From: Chitinophagaceae bacterium IBVUCB1
Lineage (GTDB): Bacteria > Bacteroidota > Bacteroidia > Chitinophagales > Chitinophagaceae
Reading direction: 5' to 3'
Assembly: GCA_002127285.1 (NCBI GenBank)
Contig: NFUW01000002.1
Coordinates: 1,016,744 to 1,080,743, forward strand
Length of the DNA: 64,000 nt
The position numbers and the translations under genes are program-made. Below the pieces are notes generated by a model. That model worked only from the letters and a program-made list of their open reading frames with translations, was not told where the DNA came from and made no database searches. The stretch's first letter is position 1, and every line of letters starts with the position of its first letter. Of this stretch, positions 8,228-16,204 are shown in pieces.

Positions 8228-9643
8228 ATGGCAGACATTCTGCACAAGGTAATTGAAGAAAACAGGCAGGGAGAGGCGTATGCACCCTTTGCCGAAGACC
8301 CTAATGCGTATAACAAGAAATTCTATATAGAAAGCTATGGCTGTCAGATGAATTTCAGCGATAGCGAAATAGTAGCATCCATCCTGCACGAAGAGGGTTT
8401 TGGTGCTACGCGCAATCTGGACGATGCCAACCTCGTGTTCATCAACACCTGCTCTATCAGAGAAAAAGCAGAGCAAACCGTACGCAACCGCCTGCAGGCT
8501 TTTAAGAAGATGAAGGACGAAAAGCCCGGTATGCTGATAGGTGTGCTGGGGTGTATGGCAGAGCGTTTGAAAGCCAAGTTTCTGGAAGAAGAAAAACTGG
8601 TAGATATAGTAGTAGGCCCTGATGCCTACCGCAGCCTGCCAGCCCTGATAACCGAAGCTGAGGGCGGACAAAAAACCGTGAACGTACTACTGAGCCGAGA
8701 GGAAACATACGCCGATATATCGCCCGTACGGTTAGATAGCAATGGCGTAACGGCATTTGTAAGCATCATGCGCGGGTGCAATAATATGTGTACGTTTTGC
8801 GTAGTACCCTTTACCCGCGGGCGTGAACGCAGCAGAGATAACCTGAGCATCGTAGCCGAGTGTCAGGATTTATTCAATCGTGGTTTCAGAGAGGTAACAC
8901 TTTTGGGGCAAAATGTGGATAGTTATTATCATACTACAGCATCGGGCGAGGAAATCACTTTTGCCAAATTACTGGAACAAGTAGCACTCGTCTCTCCCCT
9001 GCTCCGCATACGTTTCAGCACCTCTCATCCCAAAGACATAACGGACGATGTACTGCATACAATGGCTAAGTACGAAAACATTTGCGAATACATACACTTG
9101 CCAGTGCAGAGCGGTAATACCCGCATACTGCAACACATGAACCGCACCTATACCCGCGAGTGGTATCTGGCAAAAGTGAAGCGCATACGCGAGATAATGC
9201 CCGATTGCGGATTGAGTACAGACGTTATCAGCGGCTTTTGTACCGAAACGGAAGCAGAGCATCAAGACACGCTGAACCTGATGGAACAATGCCGTTTCGA
9301 TATGGCATATATGTTCTCTTACAGCGAACGCCCCGGCACATTAGCAGCACGCCGTTATGAAGATGATGTGCCTGAAGATGTAAAGAAAAGAAGGCTGGAA
9401 GAAATCATCAACCTGCAAAACAAACACTCAAGAGAAAGCTACAAGAACGATATAGGAAAGACTTTCAAAGTACTGATAGAAGGCGATAGCAAACGCAGCG
9501 ATGCAGACTGGTGCGGACGTAATACACAAAACAAAATGGTCGTCTTCCCCAAAGGAAACTATCAACTAAACAAAGGCGACTATGTAAACGTGAAAATAAA
9601 CACGGCTACATCCGCTACACTTATTGGCGAGATAGTTGAATAA
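8228..9643 (+). CDS. miaB: tRNA-2-methylthio-N6-dimethylallyladenosine synthase MiaB
   Basis: A 471-residue radical-SAM methylthiotransferase that adds the 2-methylthio group to i6A37 of tRNAs reading U-initial codons. The N-terminal UPF0004 domain has its three cluster cysteines in [24 protein letters not shown] and [13 protein letters not shown]. The radical-SAM Cx3Cx2C is [20 protein letters not shown], and a TRAM domain closes the protein ([11 protein letters not shown] to the end). Length and domain order are normal. The MntA/HepT toxin-antitoxin pair begins only 4 bp after the stop codon, so the three genes are probably co-transcribed. Confidence 0.97.
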   Translation: MADILHKVIEENRQGEAYAPFAEDPNAYNKKFYIESYGCQMNFSDSEIVASILHEEGFGATRNLDDANLVFINTCSIREKAEQTVRNRLQAFKKMKDEKPGMLIGVLGCMAERLKAKFLEEEKLVDIVVGPDAYRSLPALITEAEGGQKTVNVLLSREETYADISPVRLDSNGVTAFVSIMRGCNNMCTFCVVPFTRGRERSRDNLSIVAECQDLFNRGFREVTLLGQNVDSYYHTTASGEEITFAKLLEQVALVSPLLRIRFSTSHPKDITDDVLHTMAKYENICEYIHLPVQSGNTRILQHMNRTYTREWYLAKVKRIREIMPDCGLSTDVISGFCTETEAEHQDTLNLMEQCRFDMAYMFSYSERPGTLAARRYEDDVPEDVKKRRLEEIINLQNKHSRESYKNDIGKTFKVLIEGDSKRSDADWCGRNTQNKMVVFPKGNYQLNKGDYVNVKINTATSATLIGEIVE

Positions 9644-9646
9644 AGT

Positions 9647-9961
9647 ATGATAGAACTGATAAAAAATAACATGGATAAAATACAGGATGTTTGCAGAAAG
9701 CATCATGTATTGTCATTGTATTTAATAGGTAGCGCTGCAAGAGATACTGGTTTTTCAGCAGATAGTGATATAGATTTTTTATACAGATTCGATAAAGCTG
9801 CCATAGGTGAAATGGATTATGCAGACAACTACTTTAGCCTGCTACATGAGTTACAAGGCTTGCTTGAACGTAAAGTAGATTTAGTACCCGAAGAAAAACT
9901 GAAAAATCCCTATTTCATAGATAGCATCAATAAAAGTAAATACAAGCTGTATGAATGCTGA
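9647..9961 (+). CDS. mntA: MntA-type nucleotidyltransferase antitoxin
   Basis: A 104-residue minimal nucleotidyltransferase. The active-site motif is LYLIGSAARDTGFSADSDID, with the GS pair and the Asp-Ile-Asp metal ligands; a further Asp lies in ERKVDLVPEE. In the MntA/HepT family this protein neutralises the HEPN RNase by AMPylating a tyrosine next to the RNase motif. The gene overlaps hepT by 11 bp and lies 4 bp after miaB. Base composition is visibly more AT-rich than miaB, as expected for a horizontally acquired module. The antitoxin-first order and partner gene support the call. Confidence 0.88.
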   Translation: MIELIKNNMDKIQDVCRKHHVLSLYLIGSAARDTGFSADSDIDFLYRFDKAAIGEMDYADNYFSLLHELQGLLERKVDLVPEEKLKNPYFIDSINKSKYKLYEC

Positions 9962-10289
9962 AACAAACAAATATCTATTCGACATACAGGCTTCTATTGA
10001 TACCATAATCTCTCATCTTGATGGTGTAACTGATTTACAACACTATAAAAAAGATGCAAAAACGATTGATGCAGTAGAAAGAAGATTAGCCATTATTGGA
10101 GAAGCACTTTGGAAAGCTGATAAAATAAATAATACACTACCAATAACTAACAAAATAAAAATAATAGGTCTAAGACATATTTTGGTACACGATTACGACC
10201 TTATAGACGATGAAGCTATATGGACAATCTGTAAAAAATATCTGCCTGTATTGAAAACGGAAGTAATGGATATATTATCTAAACAATAA
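9951..10289 (+). CDS. hepT: HepT-type HEPN ribonuclease toxin
   Basis: A 112-residue alpha-helical HEPN protein. The RNase motif Rx4H followed by xY is present as LRHILVHDYDLID, in which the tyrosine is the residue AMPylated by MntA in characterised homologues. HepT toxins cut tRNA or mRNA when unmodified. The acidic N-terminal helix DIQASIDTIISHL and ERRLAIIGEALWKA are family-typical. The gene overlaps mntA and is AT-rich. All known functional residues are present, so the toxin looks intact. Confidence 0.88.
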   Translation: MNAETNKYLFDIQASIDTIISHLDGVTDLQHYKKDAKTIDAVERRLAIIGEALWKADKINNTLPITNKIKIIGLRHILVHDYDLIDDEAIWTICKKYLPVLKTEVMDILSKQ

Positions 10290-10340
10290 TGATAACCCAA
10301 ACTTTCTACTTTCTACTAAAGACTTACGACTTAACGAAAC

Positions 10341-11606
10341 ATGGATAACCAGAATATAAAAAACAGGTTTGGCATCATAGGTAATACGCCTGCGCTGAAC
10401 CATGCCCTCGATACTGCCGTGCAGGTAGCCGCTACCGATTTGTCGGTACTGATAGCAGGTGAAAGCGGTGTGGGTAAAGAAGCGTTTTCCAACATCATAC
10501 ACGCACTATCATCTCGCAAGCACAATCCGTTTATAGCCGTCAACTGTGGTGCCATACCAGAGGGTACGATAGATAGCGAACTCTTCGGGCACGAGAAAGG
10601 TTCTTTTACAGGTGCTGTAGATGCCCGCAAGGGCTATTTTGAAACCGTAAACGGTGGTACTATCTTCTTAGATGAGATTGGCGAAATGCCCCTCGGCACA
10701 CAAGCGCGCTTGTTGCGTGTATTAGAGAGTGGCGAGTTTATACGAGTAGGTTCATCCAAAGTGCAAAAGACAGACGTGCGTGTAATAGCAGCAACCAACC
10801 GCGATTTGCTGGAACATGCACAAAACGGCAGGTTTAGGGAAGACCTGTATTACCGTCTTAGTACCGTACCCATTCGTGTACCATCACTGCGAGACAGGAA
10901 AGAAGATATACCCCTGCTATTTCGCAAGTTCACGGGCGATTTTGCGGAGCGATACAAAACACAATCTGTACAGCTTGATGCTAATGCACAACAAGTGCTG
11001 ATGAACTACCCTTGGCCGGGCAATGTGCGCGAGCTAAAAAACATAGCCGAACAAATATCTGTACTAAGCACCGAGAAAGTGCTGACAGCAGATGCCCTGC
11101 AACGCTTTCTGCCCAATGCAGCAGGCAACAGAGGGCTGGCATTGCTACAACCCGCAGGTATGCCCATACCCAGCCCACAGGCATCTGCTACTGGCGACTT
11201 TAATACCACGGAACGGGATATACTATACAAGCTCTTTTTCGAGTTAAAGAAAGACATGACCGAGATAAAACAAATGCTGTACGAAATGGGGCATCAGGGT
11301 ACAGGGTTTGCACCTGTTGCCATGCCCGATGCAGCACCTGTAATGCCCGCCTATACTATGCCTGCAGCCGAGGGAATGGTAACACCCGTTGCTACGCCCA
11401 TCGTACTGCACCAACCCAATGCCAATACAACGGTTGACCATCACGAAGATGTGGAAGAATCGCTGATGCTGACAGACAGAGAAAAAGAATTCATCGTAAA
11501 ATCACTAAAGAAACACAAAGGCCGCCGCAGAGATGCCGCCAACGAACTGGGCATATCAGAGCGTACCCTCTACAGAAAGATAAAAGAATACGACATCAAA
11601 GATTAA
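10341..11606 (+). CDS. Sigma-54-dependent transcriptional regulator (AAA+, Fis HTH, no receiver)
   Basis: A 421-residue bacterial enhancer-binding protein. The AAA+ domain starts almost at the N-terminus: Walker A AGESGVGKEAF, sigma-54 contact loop GSFTGA in HEKGSFTGAVDARKG (a common GAFTGA variant), Walker B GGTIFLDEIGEMP, and the arginine-finger region FREDLYYRLSTVPIRVPSL. After a proline/alanine-rich linker (about residues 290-375) comes a Fis-type helix-turn-helix, DAANELGISERTLYRKIKEY. There is no receiver, GAF or PAS input domain, so regulation is probably by abundance or partner proteins. It heads a run of envelope genes (lptE, secG, mltG). This regulator-lptE order is, to my knowledge, common in Bacteroidota. 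Confidence 0.93.
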   Translation: MDNQNIKNRFGIIGNTPALNHALDTAVQVAATDLSVLIAGESGVGKEAFSNIIHALSSRKHNPFIAVNCGAIPEGTIDSELFGHEKGSFTGAVDARKGYFETVNGGTIFLDEIGEMPLGTQARLLRVLESGEFIRVGSSKVQKTDVRVIAATNRDLLEHAQNGRFREDLYYRLSTVPIRVPSLRDRKEDIPLLFRKFTGDFAERYKTQSVQLDANAQQVLMNYPWPGNVRELKNIAEQISVLSTEKVLTADALQRFLPNAAGNRGLALLQPAGMPIPSPQASATGDFNTTERDILYKLFFELKKDMTEIKQMLYEMGHQGTGFAPVAMPDAAPVMPAYTMPAAEGMVTPVATPIVLHQPNANTTVDHHEDVEESLMLTDREKEFIVKSLKKHKGRRRDAANELGISERTLYRKIKEYDIKD

Positions 11607-11615
11607 TTTTACAAG

Positions 11616-12122
11616 GTGGCTATCATACGCAGTTTTTTCATCTTATTGCTTCCTGTGCTATTACTATGCAGCGGTTGTGGTGTGTACAGCTTTACAGGTG
11701 CCAGTATCGAGGGTAAGACAATAAACATACATACATTCGAAAACCGTGCACGTAATGTAGTACCCACACTTAGCCCCAGCCTCACAACTAAAATACGCAG
11801 CCGCATCCTGTCGCAAACGGGGCTAACCCCTCTTAGCACCGACAAAGCAGACTACGACCTGACGGGTACCATTACCGGCTACGAGGTAACGGTATCGGGT
11901 GTTACCAATACACAACAAGCCAGCCAAAACAGGCTTACCATTTCGGTAGCCGTGGTGTTCAAAAACAAACTGAATGAAAAAGGTGATTTTTCACAAACCT
12001 TTACCCGTTTCGAGGACTTTCCTGCCAACCAAACCGTGCAGGCGGTAGAGGCTGCATTGATAGAAAAAATAGGAAATCAACTGGCAGATGATATTTTTAA
12101 TAAAGCATTTGTAAATTGGTAG
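11616..12122 (+). CDS. lptE: LPS assembly lipoprotein LptE
   Basis: A 168-residue outer-membrane lipoprotein with signal peptide MAIIRSFFILLLPVLLLCSG and lipobox Cys followed by GVYSFTGASIEG. The LptE family fold is indicated by GYSFTG.....KTINIHTFENRA, the central SPSLTTKIRSRILSQTGL and the late ALIEKIGNQLADDIFNKAF. LptE plugs the LptD barrel and assists LPS insertion at the outer membrane. The start is a GTG at 11616, nine bases after the preceding stop, so it probably shares a transcript with the sigma-54 regulator. Confidence 0.87.
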   Translation: MAIIRSFFILLLPVLLLCSGCGVYSFTGASIEGKTINIHTFENRARNVVPTLSPSLTTKIRSRILSQTGLTPLSTDKADYDLTGTITGYEVTVSGVTNTQQASQNRLTISVAVVFKNKLNEKGDFSQTFTRFEDFPANQTVQAVEAALIEKIGNQLADDIFNKAFVNW

Positions 12123-12139
12123 TAGTTTTACGCTGAAAC

Positions 12140-13165
12140 ATGATTACATCATCTTCCATACAATACATATCGCAGGTACTGGCAGAGCCGCAAAATATTT
12201 CGGATGCAGATGCCGAAAGCATATCGGCTTTAATAGAAACTTATCCTTACTTTGTACCTGCCAGATATATGGATGCTGCCAATAAACATAAGCAAGAACC
12301 ATACAACAACCCGATGATGTCGGCCATGCAGCTGTACATGAACAACTGGCTGATGTATTGCCAGTTTCTGGCTACTGCCATGAATAGCGACGCGGCTATA
12401 CCTGCACAAGCAGCAACAGAGACAGCAGCCACAGCCGAAGAAGTAATAACAGCACCAACAACGGCTATAACAACTGAAGATACAGACATAGCGGCAGATG
12501 AAATAATAGAAGAGCCCTTTACTGTACACGAAGAAGCGATTGCAGATACCATAACAGAAGAGACCACCCCAACCACGCCTGTTGTAGCAGAGAGCGAAGC
12601 CTTTATACAGCCACCACCCCAACCCATCTACACTCAAAAGAAAGCACCTAAGCAGGAAGATGAAGACTACCAGCCCGAAACGGACGAGTCCTTTATACTA
12701 CCCGTATATACCGAAGACTACTTCTTGCATCAGGGTATGCAGGTGTCAAATAATATACCAACTGACCTGCCCGGCAAAGACATAAGCCCTGCCGAAGAGG
12801 CAAAATCGCTGATGGTAGTGATGAGCTTCTCCGAATGGCTCGTTTACTTCAAAAAACGCAAGGAACAGGAGCAGGAAGAGGTAGAAGGGCAAAAAGCCGT
12901 AAAAACCATGTGGCAAAAGGAAAAGCTGGCTGCCGCATTGGAAGAAGAAAACGAAGAAATACCCGAAAAAGTGTTTGAAATGGCGGTCAACTCCATAACA
13001 AAAGAAGACGACCTTGCCAGCGAAAGCCTAGCCGAAATACACGCCATGCAGGGCAAATATGATAAAGCCATCGAGATGTATCGTAAATTAAGTTTGCGCA
13101 ATCCGCAAAAAAAGGCTTACTTTGCCCGCAAAATTGAGGTTCTCTTAAAGGATAAACAATCATGA
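12140..13165 (+). CDS. Conserved Bacteroidota protein with acidic linker and C-terminal TPR-like motif
   Basis: A 341-residue cytoplasmic-looking protein. Residues about 1-85 form a helical head (QYISQVLAEPQNISDADAES, ETYPYFVPARYMDAA). Residues about 90-160 are an Ala/Thr/Glu-rich low-complexity linker. The C-terminus ends in a single TPR-like helix pair, SLAEIHAMQGKYDKAIEMYR. Its ATGA overlap with secG implies translational coupling. I recognise it as a conserved hypothetical family beside lptE and secG in Bacteroidota, with no known activity. A role in envelope biogenesis is inference from neighbours only. Confidence 0.75.
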   Translation: MITSSSIQYISQVLAEPQNISDADAESISALIETYPYFVPARYMDAANKHKQEPYNNPMMSAMQLYMNNWLMYCQFLATAMNSDAAIPAQAATETAATAEEVITAPTTAITTEDTDIAADEIIEEPFTVHEEAIADTITEETTPTTPVVAESEAFIQPPPQPIYTQKKAPKQEDEDYQPETDESFILPVYTEDYFLHQGMQVSNNIPTDLPGKDISPAEEAKSLMVVMSFSEWLVYFKKRKEQEQEEVEGQKAVKTMWQKEKLAAALEEENEEIPEKVFEMAVNSITKEDDLASESLAEIHAMQGKYDKAIEMYRKLSLRNPQKKAYFARKIEVLLKDKQS

Positions 13166-13449
13166 TACCATTTGTAACCATACTAATAATATTGGCTTGT
13201 TTAGTGCTGGCTTTCTTTGTGCTGGTACAAAACCCCAAAGGCGGTGGCTTGGCAGGCAGCTTTGGCAGCCTCGGCAATCAGGTAATGGGTGTTAAGCAAT
13301 CTACCGATGTGATGGAAAAAGGAACGTGGACTTCTATGGCTGTAATAGCCGCGCTGTGCCTGATAGCTGTAACGATGTACGAAACGCCGAAGGAAGTAAA
13401 AGAAACGAAGAAGCAAAACACGCAGCAAAAAGCCCCTGCACAGAAATAA
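13162..13449 (+). CDS. secG: Preprotein translocase subunit SecG
   Basis: A 95-residue membrane protein with two helices (about 1-22 and 52-72) separated by the family-typical loop VLVQNPKGGGLAGSFGSLGN. It is the small subunit of the SecYEG translocon in the inner membrane. The C-terminal tail is Lys/Gln/Thr-rich. The ATG overlaps the preceding stop (ATGA). A terminator follows at 13480-13512. Confidence 0.94.
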   Translation: MIPFVTILIILACLVLAFFVLVQNPKGGGLAGSFGSLGNQVMGVKQSTDVMEKGTWTSMAVIAALCLIAVTMYETPKEVKETKKQNTQQKAPAQK

Positions 13450-13479
13450 TTTAAACCAAAAATCATTTCGCAATACCGT

Positions 13480-13512
13480 ACCTGCTCTGTAATATTGAGC
13501 AGGTATTTTTTT
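13480..13512 (+). terminator. Strong Rho-independent terminator directly before mltG
   Basis: The stem ACCTGCTC / GAGCAGGT (8 bp, 9-nt loop) is followed by a run of seven T residues. The T run ends two bases before the mltG ATG at 13515, so it ends the secG transcript and at the same time occupies the mltG ribosome-binding region. Confidence 0.85.
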
Positions 13513-13514
13513 AT

Positions 13515-14528
13515 ATGAAATCCAGACGCGGGTTATATGTCTTACTCTCATCGCTTACCTTGTTGGCTATACTGGCATTGGCACAAGTGTTTGCTGATAA
13601 TATCGCTACTACTACCCGATACATTTATATACCTACAGGTGCCAACTACGATACAGTACAAAACATACTGAAAAGAGAAAATATACTCATTACCCATGCC
13701 AGCTTTAATGTTGTAGCAAAGGCAGCTAACTACCCTACAAAGGTAAAGGCCGGCAAGTATAAGATAACGGCTGACATGAGCAACTACCGCATGGTACGTA
13801 TGCTGCGTGCAGGCGCACAAGAACCTGTAAGGCTCGTTATCAACAAGCTGCGTACCAAGCAAGATTTCTTTGACTTTGTAGCTGCTAACTTAGAGGTGAA
13901 GACTGCCTACATGCACTGCCATCTGCACGATACCACATTCCTTGCCGCCTATGGTCTTGATACCAATACCGCCATGTGCCTTGTGGTACCCGATACCTAC
14001 GAACTATACTGGAATACCACCGCAGAGAAAGTGCTGCAAAAAATAGCCGCCAACTACAAACGATATTGGAACGATGAACGCAAACAAAAAGCTACCGCAC
14101 ACAACCTGACACCCCAACAAGCAACCATCATAGCATCTATAGTAGAAGAAGAAACCAATATGCAAGCCGAAAAAGGAAATGTAGCCAGCGTGTACATCAA
14201 CAGGCTGCGTATGGGAATGCCCCTACAAGCCGACCCTACCATCAAGTTTGCCATCGGCGATTTCAGCATCAGGCGTGTAACGGGCACACATCTGCAAATA
14301 GCATCGCCCTACAACACATACAAAAACACAGGGCTGCCACCAGGGCCTATCTGCACACCCTCAAAAAAAACCATAGATGCTGTACTGAATGCCCCAGATA
14401 CTAAGTACCTGTACTTCTGCGCCAAAGAAGATTTTAGCGGCTACCACAGCTTTGCCACTAACCTCAACGAACATTTACAAAACGCACGTCGCTATCAGCA
14501 GGCATTAGATGCAAGGGGAATAAAGTAA
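13515..14528 (+). CDS. mltG: Endolytic murein transglycosylase MltG
   Basis: A 337-residue YceG/MltG protein that cleaves nascent glycan strands at the inner-membrane face and helps set glycan length. It has an N-terminal signal anchor (LYVLLSSLTLLAILALAQVF), a LysM-like part, then the catalytic domain with the Glu-containing IIASIVEEETNMQAEKGNVA, LQADPTIKFAIG and the C-terminal signature SPYNTYKNTGLPPGPICTPS. All core motifs are present. The start codon sits directly behind a terminator hairpin, leaving no room for a normal leader unless read-through transcripts are used. The hairpin could reduce translation by masking the start. Confidence 0.93.
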   Translation: MKSRRGLYVLLSSLTLLAILALAQVFADNIATTTRYIYIPTGANYDTVQNILKRENILITHASFNVVAKAANYPTKVKAGKYKITADMSNYRMVRMLRAGAQEPVRLVINKLRTKQDFFDFVAANLEVKTAYMHCHLHDTTFLAAYGLDTNTAMCLVVPDTYELYWNTTAEKVLQKIAANYKRYWNDERKQKATAHNLTPQQATIIASIVEEETNMQAEKGNVASVYINRLRMGMPLQADPTIKFAIGDFSIRRVTGTHLQIASPYNTYKNTGLPPGPICTPSKKTIDAVLNAPDTKYLYFCAKEDFSGYHSFATNLNEHLQNARRYQQALDARGIK

Positions 14529-14581
14529 GCGGCTGCATGTTAATTAGTTGACTTCTGCATCATTATGGATGGTAAGATGAT

Positions 14582-14676
14582 TGTTTCACAGCACCATGCT
14601 GTAATGCAAAATATTGCGTTTTTTTATTTCAGTCTGTTTTAGTGTTTCATGATACAGTGGCTGAAACGCTGAAACA
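14582..14676. repeat. Small palindromic heptamer array (TGTTTCA type)
   Basis: TGTTTCA occurs at 14582-14588 and 14643-14649. After a 12-bp core come the reverse heptamers TGAAACG (14662-14668) and TGAAACA (14670-14676). The layout matches the larger TGYYYCA arrays at 34.9, 36.7, 44.8 and 46.1 kb. It is the weakest member, with no mirror partner seen nearby. Confidence 0.5.
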
Positions 14677-14716
14677 AAATTTAGAATGCAGCTATTAGAT
14701 ATTGGGATTTTCAACG

Positions 14717-15688
14717 CTATTCCTTTCCGTGCTTAGAGTCGTACCAAAGGTTGGATAGTTTCCATTCGTGCTGGGCGTTGTAGGGTGCCTGCCGTTCTTT
14801 GCAATCGGGCATGGCACATAGCTTGCATTGATAGGGCTGGCAGGCATCCAGATGTATAAACACTTCTACTTTATTGCCAAAGTGTTGCTTTATCATTTCT
14901 TCCAGCAGGTGTATCTCTGCATCGGCAGCCTGTACACTGTAGTACCAAGGCAGTGTCATGTGGGCATCCAGGTGCAGTACATCGCCATACTGCATCACAC
15001 GCAGGTTGTGCAGGTCTATCCACTGCGCTTTGCGGTGCTGTTGCAGGTAGGCTATTACATCGTTCAGCAGTTGCATATCTGCTTCGTCCATAATACCTGC
15101 AAGGCTGCGGCGTAGTAATTTATATCCCGTTATCAGTATGATGATGGCTATGAGCATAGCCACCGCGCTATCCAACCATTGCACATTGGTAAGCATGATG
15201 AGTACCAACCCCGCTACGATGGCAAATGTAGAATACGCATCTACCCGCAAGTGCTTGCCCGCGCTCTGCAACACCAGCGAGCGTTGTTTTTTGCCCTGCG
15301 CTACTGCATACGTACCTACCAGAAAATTGACGATGCCAGTAGCCCCGATGATGTACATACCCGTATCCAGCTTGTAGAGTGCTTTGGGGTGTATCAGTTG
15401 GTCTATAGCCTCGTAAATAATCATGAGCCCTGCTATACATATCAGCGCACCCTCTACCGCGCTCGATACAAACTCTGCCTTGCCATGCCCGTAGGGGTGG
15501 TCTATATCGCGCGGCTTTGCTGCCAGTATGATACTATACAAACCGATGAAGCCAGCTATTACATTCACCGTGCTTTCCAATGCATCCGTCAGTACCGTTA
15601 CTGAGTGTGTAAGATACCAAGCCCATAGCTTACCCAAAAAGAGTACTACAGACAATATAGCAATGTATCGTTGTATGCGTATTGGCAT
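14717..15688 (-). CDS. Cation diffusion facilitator (CDF) family metal transporter
   Basis: A 323-residue inner-membrane metal/proton antiporter starting MPIRIQRYIAILSVVLFLGK, with six predicted helices. The transport-site residues are visible as VLTDALESTVN (helix II) and AYSTFAIVAG (helix V). The cytoplasmic-loop motif HPYGHGKAEF is also present. The C-terminal domain is extended by a cysteine-rich tail, CQPYQCKLCAMPDC, a plausible extra metal site. The metal is unknown (Zn, Fe or Mn typical). Codons upstream of the ATG at 15688 read into the C-rich dispersed repeat, so I exclude them. Confidence 0.9.
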   Translation of the reverse strand: MPIRIQRYIAILSVVLFLGKLWAWYLTHSVTVLTDALESTVNVIAGFIGLYSIILAAKPRDIDHPYGHGKAEFVSSAVEGALICIAGLMIIYEAIDQLIHPKALYKLDTGMYIIGATGIVNFLVGTYAVAQGKKQRSLVLQSAGKHLRVDAYSTFAIVAGLVLIMLTNVQWLDSAVAMLIAIIILITGYKLLRRSLAGIMDEADMQLLNDVIAYLQQHRKAQWIDLHNLRVMQYGDVLHLDAHMTLPWYYSVQAADAEIHLLEEMIKQHFGNKVEVFIHLDACQPYQCKLCAMPDCKERQAPYNAQHEWKLSNLWYDSKHGKE

Positions 15689-15692
15689 GATG

Positions 15693-15853
15693 CCCCTCCC
15701 GACCTCCCCCAAGGGGAGGAGTTTTTTTCAAATCTAATTTATTTATCGTCACGAGAAGCCCCTCCTGACCTCCTCCAAGTGGAGGAGTTTTTTTCAAATC
15801 TAATTTATTTTTTGTCGCGAGAAGCCCCTCCTTGGGAGGGGTTTGGGGAGGCT
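15693..15853. repeat. Tandem copies of the C-rich palindromic repeat
   Basis: Two near-identical ~67-bp units run from about 15693 to 15826. Each holds CCCCTCC.GACCTCC.CCAAG.GGAGGAG-type palindromes, then a T run and CAAATCTAATTTATTT. A third, partial palindrome (CCCCTCCTTGGGAGGGG) follows at 15826-15842. The third copy forms the 3' end of the neighbouring membrane-protein gene. Confidence 0.8.
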
Positions 15854-16200
15854 CTAAAAGCCCAATTCATTACCACACCACTCCATCCAGACAACCCACC
15901 AATCAATCCGCCTAACAAAACATTTACCAATATAAACAAGGCTGCATTGGGTAAGCTAAGCACACCTGCCATGCGGGTAGATAGTATATGATGGTTGGGT
16001 ACGTCTTTCAGCAATATCAATAGCAGCCATAGTATGGCCATGCCCAAAAAACCAAGCACAAACCCCTGCTTTCCTTTTATCTGCATACTGACGGTGGATA
16101 TAAAAGGAATCACAGCAGCTACCCACAAGCCATTCATAAAAAGCGAACACAACCAACCTAATGCCACCATGACGATTATAGTAATTATCTTTTGCCTCAT
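15805..16200 (-). CDS. Hypothetical membrane protein with repeat-derived C-terminus
   Basis: A 131-residue protein starting MRQKIITIIVMVALGWL with about four predicted membrane helices (roughly 5-25, 28-42, 50-66, 85-110). I recognise no family. The gene begins 4 bp after the penicillin acylase stop on the same strand, so the two are co-transcribed. The last 14 residues (SPNPSQGGASRDKK) and the stop codon are encoded by a copy of the dispersed C-rich repeat. The original 3' end was therefore probably overwritten and the tail is unlikely to be functional. Confidence 0.65.
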   Translation of the reverse strand: MRQKIITIIVMVALGWLCSLFMNGLWVAAVIPFISTVSMQIKGKQGFVLGFLGMAILWLLLILLKDVPNHHILSTRMAGVLSLPNAALFILVNVLLGGLIGGLSGWSGVVMNWAFRASPNPSQGGASRDKK

Positions 16201-16204
16201 ACAC

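Noticed and set aside
12230-12637. Cys/Tyr-rich minus-strand open frame opposite the acidic-linker protein
   Set aside because: Its composition results from reading the Ala/Thr/Glu-rich linker on the other strand; no start context or motif.
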